A stretch of 64,000 nt of DNA from assembly GCA_013003425.1 (NCBI GenBank), contig JABDJB010000067.1:1-64000 (forward strand), in the 5' to 3' direction. Shown piece after piece: positions 16,330 to 23,722 of the stretch (positions within the stretch are counted from its first letter, which is position 1; the number at the start of each line of letters is the position of its first letter). This DNA is from Gammaproteobacteria bacterium. GTDB taxonomy: Bacteria; Pseudomonadota; Gammaproteobacteria; Steroidobacterales; JABDKV01. A program made the translations under genes and the position numbers. The notes under the pieces are model-generated. The model was not told where the DNA came from and made no database searches. It saw only the letters and a program-made list of their open reading frames with translations.

Positions 16330-17166
16330 ATGCGCGCTATATCTTCAGCAACTATTTCATTTGGCCTGGTCTCCATCCCGGTCAAGCTGTACTCGGCCTA
16401 CGACAGTGGCAGCCAGGTGCGCTTCAACCAGATCGACAAGCGCGACGGTGCGCGCGTAAAGCAGCAGCTGATTTCCTCGAAGTCAGGCGAGCCGGTCCCG
16501 CGCGAGGAGATCGTCAAGGGCTACGAGTTTGCCAAGGGCCAATATGTGCTGTTCACGAAGGAAGAGCTGAAGGCCATTGAAAGCGTGTCGACGCACACCA
16601 TCGATATCGTGGAGTTCGTCAAGGCCGAGGACGTGGCCCGCAAATATCTCGACAGGGTTTATTTCCTCGGCGCCGAGAAGGGCGGGGCACGCGCATACAA
16701 GTTACTGGCCGAGGGGCTGCGCAAGACCGGGCGCGCGGCGATAGCCAAGTATTCTTCACGCGGCAAGGAACACCTGGTCATGCTGCGGCCCGAAGAGGAT
16801 GGCCTTGCCATGGAGCAGCTGCACTATCATGACGAGTTGCGCAGTATCGCGGACGTGCCGATGGATGATGCACAGGTCAAAAAAGAAGAGCTGCAGCTTG
16901 CACTGCAGCTGATCGACCAGGCTGCCAGCGACAACTTCGACGCGACAAAATACAAGGACGAAGTGCGCGGCCGCGTCATGGAGATGATCGACCGCAAGGT
17001 CGAGGGTGAAGATATAAGCGTTGCGCCAACAGAGCAGGCCGAGACCAAGATCATCGATATCATGGAAGCGCTGAAGGCCAGCCTGGCCGACGGCAAAAAA
17101 CCCGCAAAGCGCGCTGCGGCAAAGAAAACGGCCCGAAAAAAGACCAGCCGCAAGAAATCCTCCTGA
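16330..17166 (+). CDS. ku: Ku homodimer, NHEJ end-binding protein
   Basis: 278-residue bacterial Ku that encircles broken DNA ends and recruits LigD. It starts MRAISSATISFGLVSIPVKLYSAYD, the standard opening, and continues with VRFNQIDKRDGARVKQQ, TIDIVEFVKAEDVARKYLDRVYFLGAEKG and the minimal core LVMLRPEEDGLAMEQLHYHDELR. The C-terminus is a Lys/Ala/Arg tail (KKPAKRAAAKKTARKKTSRKK), a form often seen in Ku that adds non-specific DNA binding. A GTG at 16324 is in frame, but ATG 16330 gives the usual N-terminus. Confidence 0.97.
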   Translation: MRAISSATISFGLVSIPVKLYSAYDSGSQVRFNQIDKRDGARVKQQLISSKSGEPVPREEIVKGYEFAKGQYVLFTKEELKAIESVSTHTIDIVEFVKAEDVARKYLDRVYFLGAEKGGARAYKLLAEGLRKTGRAAIAKYSSRGKEHLVMLRPEEDGLAMEQLHYHDELRSIADVPMDDAQVKKEELQLALQLIDQAASDNFDATKYKDEVRGRVMEMIDRKVEGEDISVAPTEQAETKIIDIMEALKASLADGKKPAKRAAAKKTARKKTSRKKSS

Positions 17167-17218
17167 AAGATTCCCGCGACTTGGCCGCAGCCGCCGGCCA
17201 GTTGGTATCCTGTAGGGG

Positions 17219-18064
17219 ATGAAAGGCTATTCCACCCGTGAGGTTGCCGAGCTGCTGCACATGCCCGAGGGGCGCGTGCGTTCTTTCGCGCGTGCCGGCA
17301 TCCTGCAACCGGATCGTGGACGACGCAGCGAATACCGCTTCAGTTTCCAGGACATAGTTCTGCTACGCGCCGCCAAGGCGCTGGACGATGCCCGGGTGCC
17401 GTCGAAAAAGGTGTGGAAGGCGCTGCGGTCCCTGCAGGAGCAGCTGCCGGCAGGCCGCTCGCTGGCGACGGTGCGTATCAGCGCGGCCGGCGACGATGTG
17501 GTGGTGCGCGATTCCAGTCATGCATGGGAGCCTTACACCGGCCAGGCTGTGATGGAATTTGATGTGGCTGACCTGGCCCAGGAAGCCGAGCCCATGGTGC
17601 GCCATGCTGCACGCGAGGCACGCGATAACGCTGAGCCAAAAGACGATGCCGATGACTGGTACCAGATGGGTGTCGATCTGGAGACAGTCGGCGCATTCGG
17701 CCGTGCCGCGGATGCCTACAGCCGGGCGCTGCAAATCGACGCCAGCCACGCAGAGGCAATGATCAACCTCGGACGCCTGCAGCACGATAAAGGGGAGCTG
17801 CCGGAGGCGGAAAAGCTGTATCGCAGCGTGTTGCAGTCAGATCCGAAAAATGTGCTCGCCTTGTTCAACCTTGGAGTTGTGCTGGATGACCAGGGGCTGG
17901 GTCAACAGGCACGGGAAGCGTATGAACAGGCGCTCGAGGTGGAGCCTGATTTTGCAGACGCGCATTTCAACCTGGCCCGGCTGCACGAGCGCGATGGCCA
18001 TTCCGCTCATGCCCTGCGGCACCTCGCCCGTTACCGGGCTCTGAAAAAACAGGGCACGCAATAG
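17219..18064 (+). CDS. MerR-type HTH plus TPR protein
   Basis: 281 residues. The N-terminal ~70 are a MerR-like winged HTH (YSTREVAELLHMPEGRVRSFARAGILQPDRG, then FSFQDIVLLRAAKAL). A linker follows, and from about residue 150 there are three to four tetratricopeptide repeats (DDWYQMGVDLETVGAFGRAADAYSRALQI; AEAMINLGRLQHDKGELPEAEKLYRSVLQ; VLALFNLGVVLDDQG; ADAHFNLARLHERDG). It lies 52 bp after ku on the same strand. I recall similar proteins beside ligD/ku in other genomes, which would suggest a regulator or scaffold for NHEJ; that is inference. TATCCT ends 7 nt before the ATG, so the mRNA may be leaderless. Confidence 0.88.
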   Translation: MKGYSTREVAELLHMPEGRVRSFARAGILQPDRGRRSEYRFSFQDIVLLRAAKALDDARVPSKKVWKALRSLQEQLPAGRSLATVRISAAGDDVVVRDSSHAWEPYTGQAVMEFDVADLAQEAEPMVRHAAREARDNAEPKDDADDWYQMGVDLETVGAFGRAADAYSRALQIDASHAEAMINLGRLQHDKGELPEAEKLYRSVLQSDPKNVLALFNLGVVLDDQGLGQQAREAYEQALEVEPDFADAHFNLARLHERDGHSAHALRHLARYRALKKQGTQ

Positions 18065-18117
18065 CTTAACGCCCGGCGCGTGATAAAATTCCGCCATCAC
18101 ACCACCGGGAGCGCGTG

Positions 18118-18648
18118 ATGAATGGTTACATCGTCGCCCTGATAGGCCTGCCCGGGGCCGGCAAGTCGACTGTGGCCCGCTCGTTGTTGCAGCGGTTCGA
18201 CCTGAACGAAGTCAATCGTGACAACATTCGCGCCGCCATGTTTCCCGATTGCGATTACAGCGATCAGGAAAAGTTGGCTGCCGAGGACGCGGTAATGTCG
18301 GCGGTGCAGGCCAACTGCGCGTCAGGCAGGAATTCCATTGTCGATGGTATGACTTTTTCCAATCGTGCTTCTCTCGACCGCCTGCGGCGTTGTGGTGAGC
18401 AATACGGTTTTCGCACGATGCCGGTCTGGCTGGATTGCCCGGTTCCTGTGGCAAGACGCCGGGTAACCGGTGACCGGCAACATCCCGCCACTGATCGCAG
18501 TGCGGAGTTGGTCAGCAAGGTTGCCGAGCGGTTTCAGCAGCCACCCGATGACGCTATCCGGCTAGATGCCACGCAGCCAATTTCGGCGGTCTGTGCGGCC
18601 ACCGCAGAAGCGCTGCGGGCATCTGCAATTCCCGACCGTACGCACTGA
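18118..18648 (+). CDS. P-loop NTPase / small kinase
   Basis: 176-residue ATPase with a Walker A motif IGLPGAGKSTVARSLL at the N-terminus and a shikimate/APS-kinase-like layout: EVNRDNIRAAMFPDCDYS, then SIVDGMTFSNRASLDRLR, then WLDCPVPVARRRVTGDRQHPATD as a lid. It probably phosphorylates a small molecule or nucleic-acid end; the substrate is unknown. ATG 18118 is chosen because GGGAG lies 6 nt upstream; GTG 18115 is in frame. TGATAAAAT at 18081-18089 could be an extended -10. It lies 53 bp after the MerR/TPR gene and could belong to the same NHEJ neighbourhood. Confidence 0.8.
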   Translation: MNGYIVALIGLPGAGKSTVARSLLQRFDLNEVNRDNIRAAMFPDCDYSDQEKLAAEDAVMSAVQANCASGRNSIVDGMTFSNRASLDRLRRCGEQYGFRTMPVWLDCPVPVARRRVTGDRQHPATDRSAELVSKVAERFQQPPDDAIRLDATQPISAVCAATAEALRASAIPDRTH

Positions 18649-18686
18649 CCTGTTTCGCCGTTCAGGTAAAGGCGGCAGGCCTTGTT

Positions 18687-18692
18687 TATAAT
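18687..18692 (+). promoter_or_regulatory. -10 box (TATAAT) before the large membrane protein gene
   Basis: TTTATAATGCAGG gives a consensus TATAAT 31 nt before the ATG at 18724, with AGAGGAAG as ribosome site between. No matching -35 is seen at 17 bp, so it may be a weak or activator-dependent promoter. Confidence 0.5.
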
Positions 18693-18723
18693 GCAGGCAC
18701 GCAGCCATGCAAGAGGAAGCTGA

Positions 18724-20328
18724 ATGACCGCCATGGAACTTGCAGACCTTGCCGTTCGCCTGGTGCTGGTGGCGATGATTGCCTGGCTGGCCTACCGTTC
18801 GTTTGAGCGCCGCTCGATCCAGCTTGGTGACGAGCCAACCCTGCCGCAGTACTTCGTGCGTCGCGCCGTCTATCGCAGCGGGCTCGCGGCCTACATAGTC
18901 ATTGTGGCGCTGGTCTATTTTCTGACGGTCACCTTCTGGCTGCCGACGCTGCCGCTGGTCGAGGCCAGCGCGGCACTTGGACGCGGCTCGTTTGCCGCCT
19001 GGCTGGTGAACCTCGACGAAAGCCATGTGCTGCCGGTCATAGCTACCGGCGTTTTTGTAACCTTGCTGCTGTGGGAAAGCCGGGTCAATCCGCTGCCGGC
19101 CGTGCGCGACGCAATTTACGATGTATCGGCTATTCCACGGCGAGCGGTAGAGGTATACGAGGTGCTGCGTCGCTCGCGACTGGCAGCAATCACCGGAGGC
19201 GAACGCGAAAAAATAATGTCGCGGCTGCTCATCCCGACGCTGGATCTTGGCGATTTTGACAAGGCCGGTGCGTCTGTCGAGTATCGCTGGGCGCGTAACT
19301 GCGTGTTGTTCGACAAGATACGTTCCTATGCCGACCAGGCGTCATATGCTCGCCTGTTTGCCGAGCCGTCGTTGAAGTGGGGCGATATCTGTATCTCATT
19401 CAACCGTATGTCCGAGCGAGTGGCGGTGTGGAAGCGCGGGCCGACTCACTACACAAAGACGATCAGCCTGTTGCAGGATCTGGACGAACTGAACCGCTGG
19501 TTGTGCCGGTTGCTTGCCGGTCTGGTGATATTCGGGGCCGGCAGCGAAAAAGACCTGTGGACCACGGTTGCCCGGCTGGGCGGTGCGCCGCACCAGGCAG
19601 TGCTGAAGCACTCGTGGAAGTACATTATGACCTTCGCCACCGCCCTGGCTGTAGGGGTAATGGCCGGGCGCGAGTTGTCGGTGTTTATCTACGCCGGGCT
19701 GGTCGATCCGGCGGCAGAGTTGCGTCATTTCAGTATCGAGACCTCACGCTGGATCATCTACTCCGCCAGCATCTACCTGTTGCCCATCGTGCTGGTTTTC
19801 GCAGCCCGCATAACCTCGTACAGAATTCGGCCCGATGTCGATGAACGGTTTTACGGTTTTTATGCGCTCATGGCAGTAATGGGTTTCCTGGTCAGCACGT
19901 CTTCGTCAGCACTTATTCTCGGTCTCAGCTCCGATGCCGAAAATTTTGTGTTTAGCGACAGCTTTGCCGCGTCGATGCGATGGGGAATTCTGCCAGCCAT
20001 GTTGTGCAGTTTTATTGCTTACCAGATGGACAGCTTTATTGCCGACGATGAGCCAAAAACCGAAATGATCTGGCGCGCCGCGGCTCGCTTTGTAATCTGG
20101 GCGCTGATCGGCATGGTGATAATGTTGTATGCGACAGATGATTTGCGCCTGATCGATTCGGAGTTGCGTTTTACGGTTGTGATGACAACGCTGGTGCTGG
20201 TTGGCAGTCTTGCTGCCGTGGCGCGATTCAAGACGGTGCAGTCGTATATCGAGGAATGGGAAGAGCCGCACAGCGAGGAAGAGCTGGCCGCACGGGTTAC
20301 AAAATTTCCCGCCGGAAACCAGCGCTGA
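18724..20328 (+). CDS. Large multi-pass membrane protein, function unknown
   Basis: 534 residues that I cannot assign to a named family. Hydrophobic helices lie near residues 5-22, 55-78 and 98-118. A soluble central region of about 130-265 follows (RRAVEVYEVLRRSRLAAI, DKIRSYADQASYARLFAEPSLKWGD). Further helices lie near 300-320, 340-362, 375-398, 420-440, 455-472 and 482-500. The charged C-terminus (YIEEWEEPHSEEELAARV) is cytoplasmic if the positive-inside rule holds. No transporter or enzyme signature is clear. Start supported by AGAGGAAG seven nt upstream. It ends 1 bp from the stop of the convergent MFS gene. Confidence 0.8.
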   Translation: MTAMELADLAVRLVLVAMIAWLAYRSFERRSIQLGDEPTLPQYFVRRAVYRSGLAAYIVIVALVYFLTVTFWLPTLPLVEASAALGRGSFAAWLVNLDESHVLPVIATGVFVTLLLWESRVNPLPAVRDAIYDVSAIPRRAVEVYEVLRRSRLAAITGGEREKIMSRLLIPTLDLGDFDKAGASVEYRWARNCVLFDKIRSYADQASYARLFAEPSLKWGDICISFNRMSERVAVWKRGPTHYTKTISLLQDLDELNRWLCRLLAGLVIFGAGSEKDLWTTVARLGGAPHQAVLKHSWKYIMTFATALAVGVMAGRELSVFIYAGLVDPAAELRHFSIETSRWIIYSASIYLLPIVLVFAARITSYRIRPDVDERFYGFYALMAVMGFLVSTSSSALILGLSSDAENFVFSDSFAASMRWGILPAMLCSFIAYQMDSFIADDEPKTEMIWRAAARFVIWALIGMVIMLYATDDLRLIDSELRFTVVMTTLVLVGSLAAVARFKTVQSYIEEWEEPHSEEELAARVTKFPAGNQR

Positions 20329-20329
20329 A

Positions 20330-21517
20330 TCAGCTGACGGGAACAGCCACGCGCTGATTTCGCACCCACAGCAGCGCCAGCAGCATCAGGAACAATGGCG
20401 CTGTCACCAGCAACAGCAGCGTGGTCCAGCCCAGGTAGTGAATTACCGTGCCGGCCATCAGTGAACCGGTTGCCGACATGGTGAAGATCGAGAAATCGTT
20501 GATCGCCTGCGATTTGAAGCGTTCATTGGTGCGATAGGTACGGGTCAGCAGCGTCGTGCCGCCGATATAGAGAAAGTTCCAGCCGACGCCGAGCAGCACC
20601 AGCGCCAGCCAGTAGTGCAGCACCTGGTGGCCGCGCAATCCCACAACTACAGTCGCAAGCATGATTACAGCCCCAATGGCCATCATGCGCCGCGTCCCCA
20701 GTCTCTCAATCAGGAAACCTGATACCAGCGACGGTGCGTACATGGCGATGACATGACTGCGAATGACGCCGGCGGTGTGCTCAACCGAATGGCCATCGAT
20801 TACATGCATGCTTACCGGCGTGGCAGTCATGATGAAATTCATCACGCTGTAACCGACCAGTCCGCCCATCAGCGCAACGATATACAGCGGTTGGCTGATG
20901 ACCTGGCGCAACGACCGCGGCGGTAGCAGCTGTTGCGGTCCACTGTCGTGTGGTTGCACATCACGAAGGAACAGGAGCAGGCTGGCCGAAGCCAGCAGCA
21001 AGGCCGTGACGGCGGCGGTACAACCGGCATAGCGACCGGCCGCAATCCAGTCCTGACCGTGCGTTGCGATCGCCGGCCCGACAATGGCACCGCCAATGGA
21101 GCCGAGCAACACCAGGGAAATGGCCCGGCCAACCCGCTGTGCCGGAACACTTTCCGCAGCGGCAAAGCGATACTGCTGGACAAAACCCAGGTTAACGCCC
21201 AGCAGCAGGGTTGCCGCGCAAAACAGGGCGAAACTGCTCTCGATCAGTGCCAGAGTGCCCAGCGCAGCGCCTGCTGCACCAAGCAGGGCGGCCAGCGTGA
21301 ACCCACGCCGGCGACCGATTGCTTTCATCAGCATCGCAGCCGGTATCGCTGTGAGCGCGATACCGACAATCATCAGCGACACGGGAAGTGTTGCCAGTGC
21401 CGGTGTGGTTGAAAGCTCGGAGCCGATTATCCCGCCGAGGGTAACCGTCACGGTGGTAGAACTTACCGCGATTAGCTGACAGGAAAACAGTATCCACAGG
21501 TTGCGGTTCAGAATCAT
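20330..21517 (-). CDS. Major facilitator superfamily transporter
   Basis: 395 residues with about 12 transmembrane segments. The loop-2/3 motif appears as MLMKAIGRRRGFTLAALLGAAG, and the second-half counterpart as LIERLGTRRMMAIGAVIML. It is a proton-coupled or facilitated transporter of unknown substrate in the inner membrane. It is the last gene of a leftward operon PAP2 phosphatase, DUF2891, glutaredoxin, MFS, with 12 bp separating it from the glutaredoxin gene. Confidence 0.9.
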   Translation of the reverse strand: MILNRNLWILFSCQLIAVSSTTVTVTLGGIIGSELSTTPALATLPVSLMIVGIALTAIPAAMLMKAIGRRRGFTLAALLGAAGAALGTLALIESSFALFCAATLLLGVNLGFVQQYRFAAAESVPAQRVGRAISLVLLGSIGGAIVGPAIATHGQDWIAAGRYAGCTAAVTALLLASASLLLFLRDVQPHDSGPQQLLPPRSLRQVISQPLYIVALMGGLVGYSVMNFIMTATPVSMHVIDGHSVEHTAGVIRSHVIAMYAPSLVSGFLIERLGTRRMMAIGAVIMLATVVVGLRGHQVLHYWLALVLLGVGWNFLYIGGTTLLTRTYRTNERFKSQAINDFSIFTMSATGSLMAGTVIHYLGWTTLLLLVTAPLFLMLLALLWVRNQRVAVPVS

Positions 21518-21529
21518 TAAGCGTGCCGC

Positions 21530-21865
21530 TTATTCCGAGTCGAGCGCGGCAAGAATGGCGTTGGGTCGATAGCCCTTGATGACCGTATCGCCGACAACGA
21601 TAACCGGTACGCCATAAGCACTCATGGTCATCATCTGCTGCGCAGCATCGGACGATTGTTCTACATCATATTCCGTAAACGGGATGTTGTGTTTGTTCAG
21701 TAATGTGCGGGTTTTGGCGCAATAGCCACACCATCGTGTTGCATACAGGGTTACCGGTCCGGCGACGGCCGGGTCGTAGTCGACGCTGGCAAAACGCAGC
21801 GCCAGCAGGTCGGGCAGCTGCATTGCAAGCAGCATCAGGGCGACGACTATCAGGGCCTGCTTCAT
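21530..21865 (-). CDS. Membrane-anchored glutaredoxin-like protein
   Basis: 111 residues: a hydrophobic N-terminal anchor or signal (MKQALIVVALMLLAMQLPDLLA) followed by a glutaredoxin fold, VTLYATRWCGYCAKTRTLLNKHNIPFTEYDVEQ. The active site is CGYC, and GVPVIVVGDTVIKGYRP is the cis-Pro and glutathione-side region. It probably faces the periplasm. The ATG shares one base with the upstream DUF2891 stop (TGATG), implying coupled translation. Longer in-frame starts would lie inside that gene and are rejected. Confidence 0.88.
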   Translation of the reverse strand: MKQALIVVALMLLAMQLPDLLALRFASVDYDPAVAGPVTLYATRWCGYCAKTRTLLNKHNIPFTEYDVEQSSDAAQQMMTMSAYGVPVIVVGDTVIKGYRPNAILAALDSE

Positions 21866-22962
21866 CAGTTGGTTTGGTTGCTGCAGGAAGCAGAAGTTTC
21901 GTGCAGACCGCGACCGGTAACCAGGTACGTGGCAAAACTGCCCAGCCAGTGGCTGCCTTCGTAATGCGCTGACGATACTGCCGGCAGTGCCGCCAGACGA
22001 TGCTGCGCGGCGGCGGTGAGCAGGGCAGCGCAACGCTTGTCGGTACCGGCCAGCCCGCTGGCTATGCCCTCCAGCATCCATGCCCTGCTGAGGTTGAGAC
22101 CATCCAGATGTGCAAGCTTGCCGTCGCTGCGGTCGCTTACTTTGGCAACCGGCAGCCAGTTGCTGACAAATGAACCAGGGATTTGCGGCAGGAAATTTTC
22201 CAGCCAGGCGGAAAAATGCGCTGCGTCCATCACCCGGCGCATCAGGTCCGCCTCGGCCAGGCAGGGTGACAGGAAATCCTGCCCGGACGGCTCGTACTGC
22301 AACGGGCAGCGCCGGTCAGCGCCGTACAGTTCGACAATGCGCGCCTGCAGCAGGTTTTCCAGCGCCGTATTTCCTGCAGTGCGCGCCCAGTCGATCGCCA
22401 GCCCGAATGCGAAGGCCGTCTGCGAGTGTTCACCGGTGCGGATCGGGTAGTCGAGTTTCGGCACCCAGTCGCTGAACCGGGCAGCGGCTGCCTGCTCCAG
22501 CGGCATGAGCAGTTCGGCCCAGCGTTGTGCCCGCGGGTCGTTCCATTCGCGCAGCTCGGCGCCGAGCTGCAGCAGCCAGGCCAGGCCGTATGGACGCTCG
22601 AACGAGGCCCTGCCACGACCATTCAGGTAGCTCAGTTCTGCCGCAACGGCTTCGGCGTTAAAGCTCTGCGCCAGCGCAGCCATGGCCTCGTCAGCGAATG
22701 CGGCGTCGGGAAACTGCCGGGCGAGGCGTGCCAGCAGCCAGTGACCGTGTACTGCTGAGTGCCAGTCGAAGCAGCCATAGAAAATCGGCGTCAGTTCGCG
22801 CGGGGGCGCAACGTCGTCATCGCTTTGCATGACGTGCGCAATCTTGTTGGGGTATTCAAGGTGAACGCAATCAAGCGCCAGACCCGCAAAGCGACCGGCC
22901 TCGGAGGCGTCGAGCGCATGCGCGCTCGTGCTTGCCAGCAGCATCAGCAGTAGCAGTCTCAT
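21865..22962 (-). CDS. DUF2891 family protein, exported
   Basis: 365 residues with a signal peptide (MRLLLLMLLASTSAHA) and the DUF2891 hallmark PIFYGCFDWHSAVHGHW at about 58-75. Further blocks are RASFERPYGLAWLLQLGAEL, DYPIRTGEHSQTAFAFGLAIDWA, QYEPSGQDFLSPCLAEADLM and, near the end, AHYEGSHWLGSFATYLVTGRG. The fold is probably an all-alpha barrel of the glycosyl-hydrolase type, and the conserved His, Trp and Glu residues suggest an enzyme, but its reaction is unknown. The protein contains several cysteines, which fits the coupled periplasmic glutaredoxin gene. Confidence 0.88.
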   Translation of the reverse strand: MRLLLLMLLASTSAHALDASEAGRFAGLALDCVHLEYPNKIAHVMQSDDDVAPPRELTPIFYGCFDWHSAVHGHWLLARLARQFPDAAFADEAMAALAQSFNAEAVAAELSYLNGRGRASFERPYGLAWLLQLGAELREWNDPRAQRWAELLMPLEQAAAARFSDWVPKLDYPIRTGEHSQTAFAFGLAIDWARTAGNTALENLLQARIVELYGADRRCPLQYEPSGQDFLSPCLAEADLMRRVMDAAHFSAWLENFLPQIPGSFVSNWLPVAKVSDRSDGKLAHLDGLNLSRAWMLEGIASGLAGTDKRCAALLTAAAQHRLAALPAVSSAHYEGSHWLGSFATYLVTGRGLHETSASCSNQTN

Positions 22963-22977
22963 CCTGATCGCAGAGAT

Positions 22978-23541
22978 TCAGCAGCCCGTGAGGGTGCAGT
23001 TGCCAAAAGCGTAAAGGCTCAGTCGCGCCATGACAAAGCCGAGCGTGCCGCCAGCCAGTACGTCAGTAGGGTAATGAAGGCCCAGTATCATGCGCGAGAA
23101 GGCGACCAGCACGGCGAATGGCAGTAGCAGCCAGACCGACTCCGGGAAGTACGGAAACATCATCGTGGTGAAACAGACGGCGTGAAGTGTATGTCCGGAG
23201 GGGAAACTGTATTGATCCAGGATGGGTGCGGCCGCATGTATGTCGGTGCGCCGGTTGAACGGTCGGTGCCGCACCAGGCGTTCCTTGAGGTACTTGTACA
23301 GCGCCACGTTGACCAGCGCCGTCAGGCCTACATGCAGGCTGATCACGGCACCCTGGTGTCCGAACAGCAACGGTAGCGCGAGGATCAGGCCATACCAGAA
23401 CCAGCCGTCACCCAGCAGGCTGACCAGGCGAAAAAACCGGGCGGCGGTGACGTAGTGAGTCAGCCGGTTGACCTGCGCCAGCAACGCCAGTTCGATCGCG
23501 TCGATGCGACGCAGCGTTCTCGATGAATCGGACCAGGCCAT
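22978..23541 (-). CDS. PAP2-family membrane phosphatase
   Basis: 187-residue inner-membrane phosphatase of the PAP2 family, acting on phosphatidate, undecaprenyl-pyrophosphate or similar lipids. The three phosphatase motifs are present: KERLVRHRPF (KxxxxxxRP), SFPSGHT, and SRMILGLHYPTDVLAG (SRxxxxxHxxxD). Four to five hydrophobic helices surround them. ATG 23541 (MAWSDSSRT) is preferred; a codon at 23553 is an in-frame alternative. It is first in the operon leading to DUF2891, glutaredoxin and MFS genes. Confidence 0.9.
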   Translation of the reverse strand: MAWSDSSRTLRRIDAIELALLAQVNRLTHYVTAARFFRLVSLLGDGWFWYGLILALPLLFGHQGAVISLHVGLTALVNVALYKYLKERLVRHRPFNRRTDIHAAAPILDQYSFPSGHTLHAVCFTTMMFPYFPESVWLLLPFAVLVAFSRMILGLHYPTDVLAGGTLGFVMARLSLYAFGNCTLTGC

Positions 23542-23639
23542 GCATACCCCCAAAGACCTCCCTGATAGTGCCTTATTAAGACTTCAAGATGAAGAACGCG
23601 TTCCCTCGCAAAGGCCTGCGCCGGCCACGCCCGGCGCCA

Positions 23640-23645
23640 TATAAT
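23640..23645 (+). promoter_or_regulatory. -10 box (TATAAT) upstream of the AidB-like gene
   Basis: GCCATATAATCTCC contains a consensus TATAAT 77 nt before the ATG at 23723. No clear -35 hexamer is seen 16-18 bp upstream. Confidence 0.4.
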
Positions 23646-23722
23646 CTCCTTTTAAATCATACACCTGAAGCAGGCAGCCAGGACGGTTTTGCAGCCCGGG
23701 CTGCTGCGGGCAGAATCGCCCC

